From assembly GCA_025458985.1 (NCBI GenBank), contig JALORM010000415.1:1-5668 (forward strand): 5,668 bases of DNA, given 5' to 3'. The position numbers and the translations under genes are program-made. Source of the DNA: Paracoccaceae bacterium (GTDB lineage Bacteria; Pseudomonadota; Alphaproteobacteria; Rhodobacterales; Rhodobacteraceae). Below the pieces are notes generated by a model. The model was not told the origin of the DNA and ran no database searches. It worked only from the letters and a program-made list of their open reading frames with translations. Each line of letters begins with the position of its first letter. The stretch's first letter is position 1. This document shows positions 5,550-5,668 of the stretch, in pieces.

Positions 5550-5668
5550 GGCGCCGGGGCGGGCACGGTCGCCCCCGCCGCCGCCAGCGCGGGACCGAAA
5601 TGCGCAGCCAGCACGCCCGCGAACCAGGCCGCCTGGGCCGCATCGTGCGCAGCCATCAGCCGGTCCTG
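5546..5668 (-). CDS. C-terminal end of an unrecognised protein, cut by the window edge
   Basis: Read on the minus strand from the right edge, an open frame of 40 codons ends in TGA at 5548-5546, overlapping the ATG of the FAD oxidoreductase gene as ATGA. The visible residues begin QDRLMAAHDAAQAAWFAGVL and finish in an Ala/Pro-rich tail (GATVPAPAP). The piece looks like an amphipathic alpha-helix with a flexible end. I do not recognise the family from so short a fragment. The one-base-offset overlap with the FAD gene is the main evidence that this is a real coding end and that the two genes form an operon. Confidence 0.55.
   Translation of the reverse strand, partial: QDRLMAAHDAAQAAWFAGVLAAHFGPALAAAGATVPAPAP

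Noticed and set aside
4072..5643. Long in-frame upstream extension of the M20 gene
   Set aside because: The extension lies out of phase through the FAD oxidoreductase gene, has no family motif, and is contradicted by the GGAGG site and normal family length from 4071.
1..5668. tRNA, rRNA, CRISPR array, insertion sequence, phage or defence system
   Set aside because: I saw no cloverleaf or rRNA segment, no regularly spaced repeats, no transposase or integrase motif, and no defence-associated domain in the plausible reading frames.

Overview
The window is very GC-rich DNA, mostly 70-80% G+C where I hand-counted lines. It is densely packed with bacterial genes. Protein signatures and gene style (MFS permease, small AlkA-type glycosylase, YpfH-like esterase, DUF1203, M20 aminoacylase, DAO-type FAD oxidoreductase, GC-rich stem-loop repeats between genes) fit an alphaproteobacterium of the Rhodobacteraceae/Paracoccaceae kind. 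This placement is inferred from family resemblance and composition, since no rRNA or other marker gene is present.

Layout. Positions 1-962 (minus) hold an MFS permease whose C-terminus lies off the left edge. After a divergent 103-bp gap, a complete HhH-GPD DNA-3-methyladenine glycosylase (1066-1692, plus) overlaps by one base (TGATG) the start of a phospholipase/carboxylesterase-type alpha/beta hydrolase (1692-2113, plus). That hydrolase is clearly broken: it ends at a stop after 57 residues, resumes in another frame, and lacks two internal blocks, one of which should carry the catalytic acid. A convergent DUF1203 gene (2190-2660, minus) follows and is noticeably less GC-rich than its neighbours. 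A 247-bp gap with two inverted repeats separates it from a complete M20 aminoacylase/hippurate hydrolase-like gene (2908-4071, minus). The next gap (4072-4283) is packed with GC-rich palindromes. Beyond it is a complete DAO-family FAD oxidoreductase (4284-5549, minus), whose start overlaps by ATGA the last 40 codons of an unrecognised gene that runs off the right edge.

Functional picture. The plus-strand pair is a DNA alkylation-repair gene with a decayed esterase coupled behind it. The right-hand minus-strand genes look like amino-acid catabolism: an M20 enzyme that would release amino acids from N-acyl conjugates and a FAD enzyme that would oxidise an amine or amino acid. The palindrome cluster between them argues against simple co-transcription.

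I found no RNA gene, CRISPR array, insertion sequence or phage gene, and nothing I would call a new biological system. The observations most worth following up are the doubly deleted esterase and the cluster of palindromes at 4158-4275.
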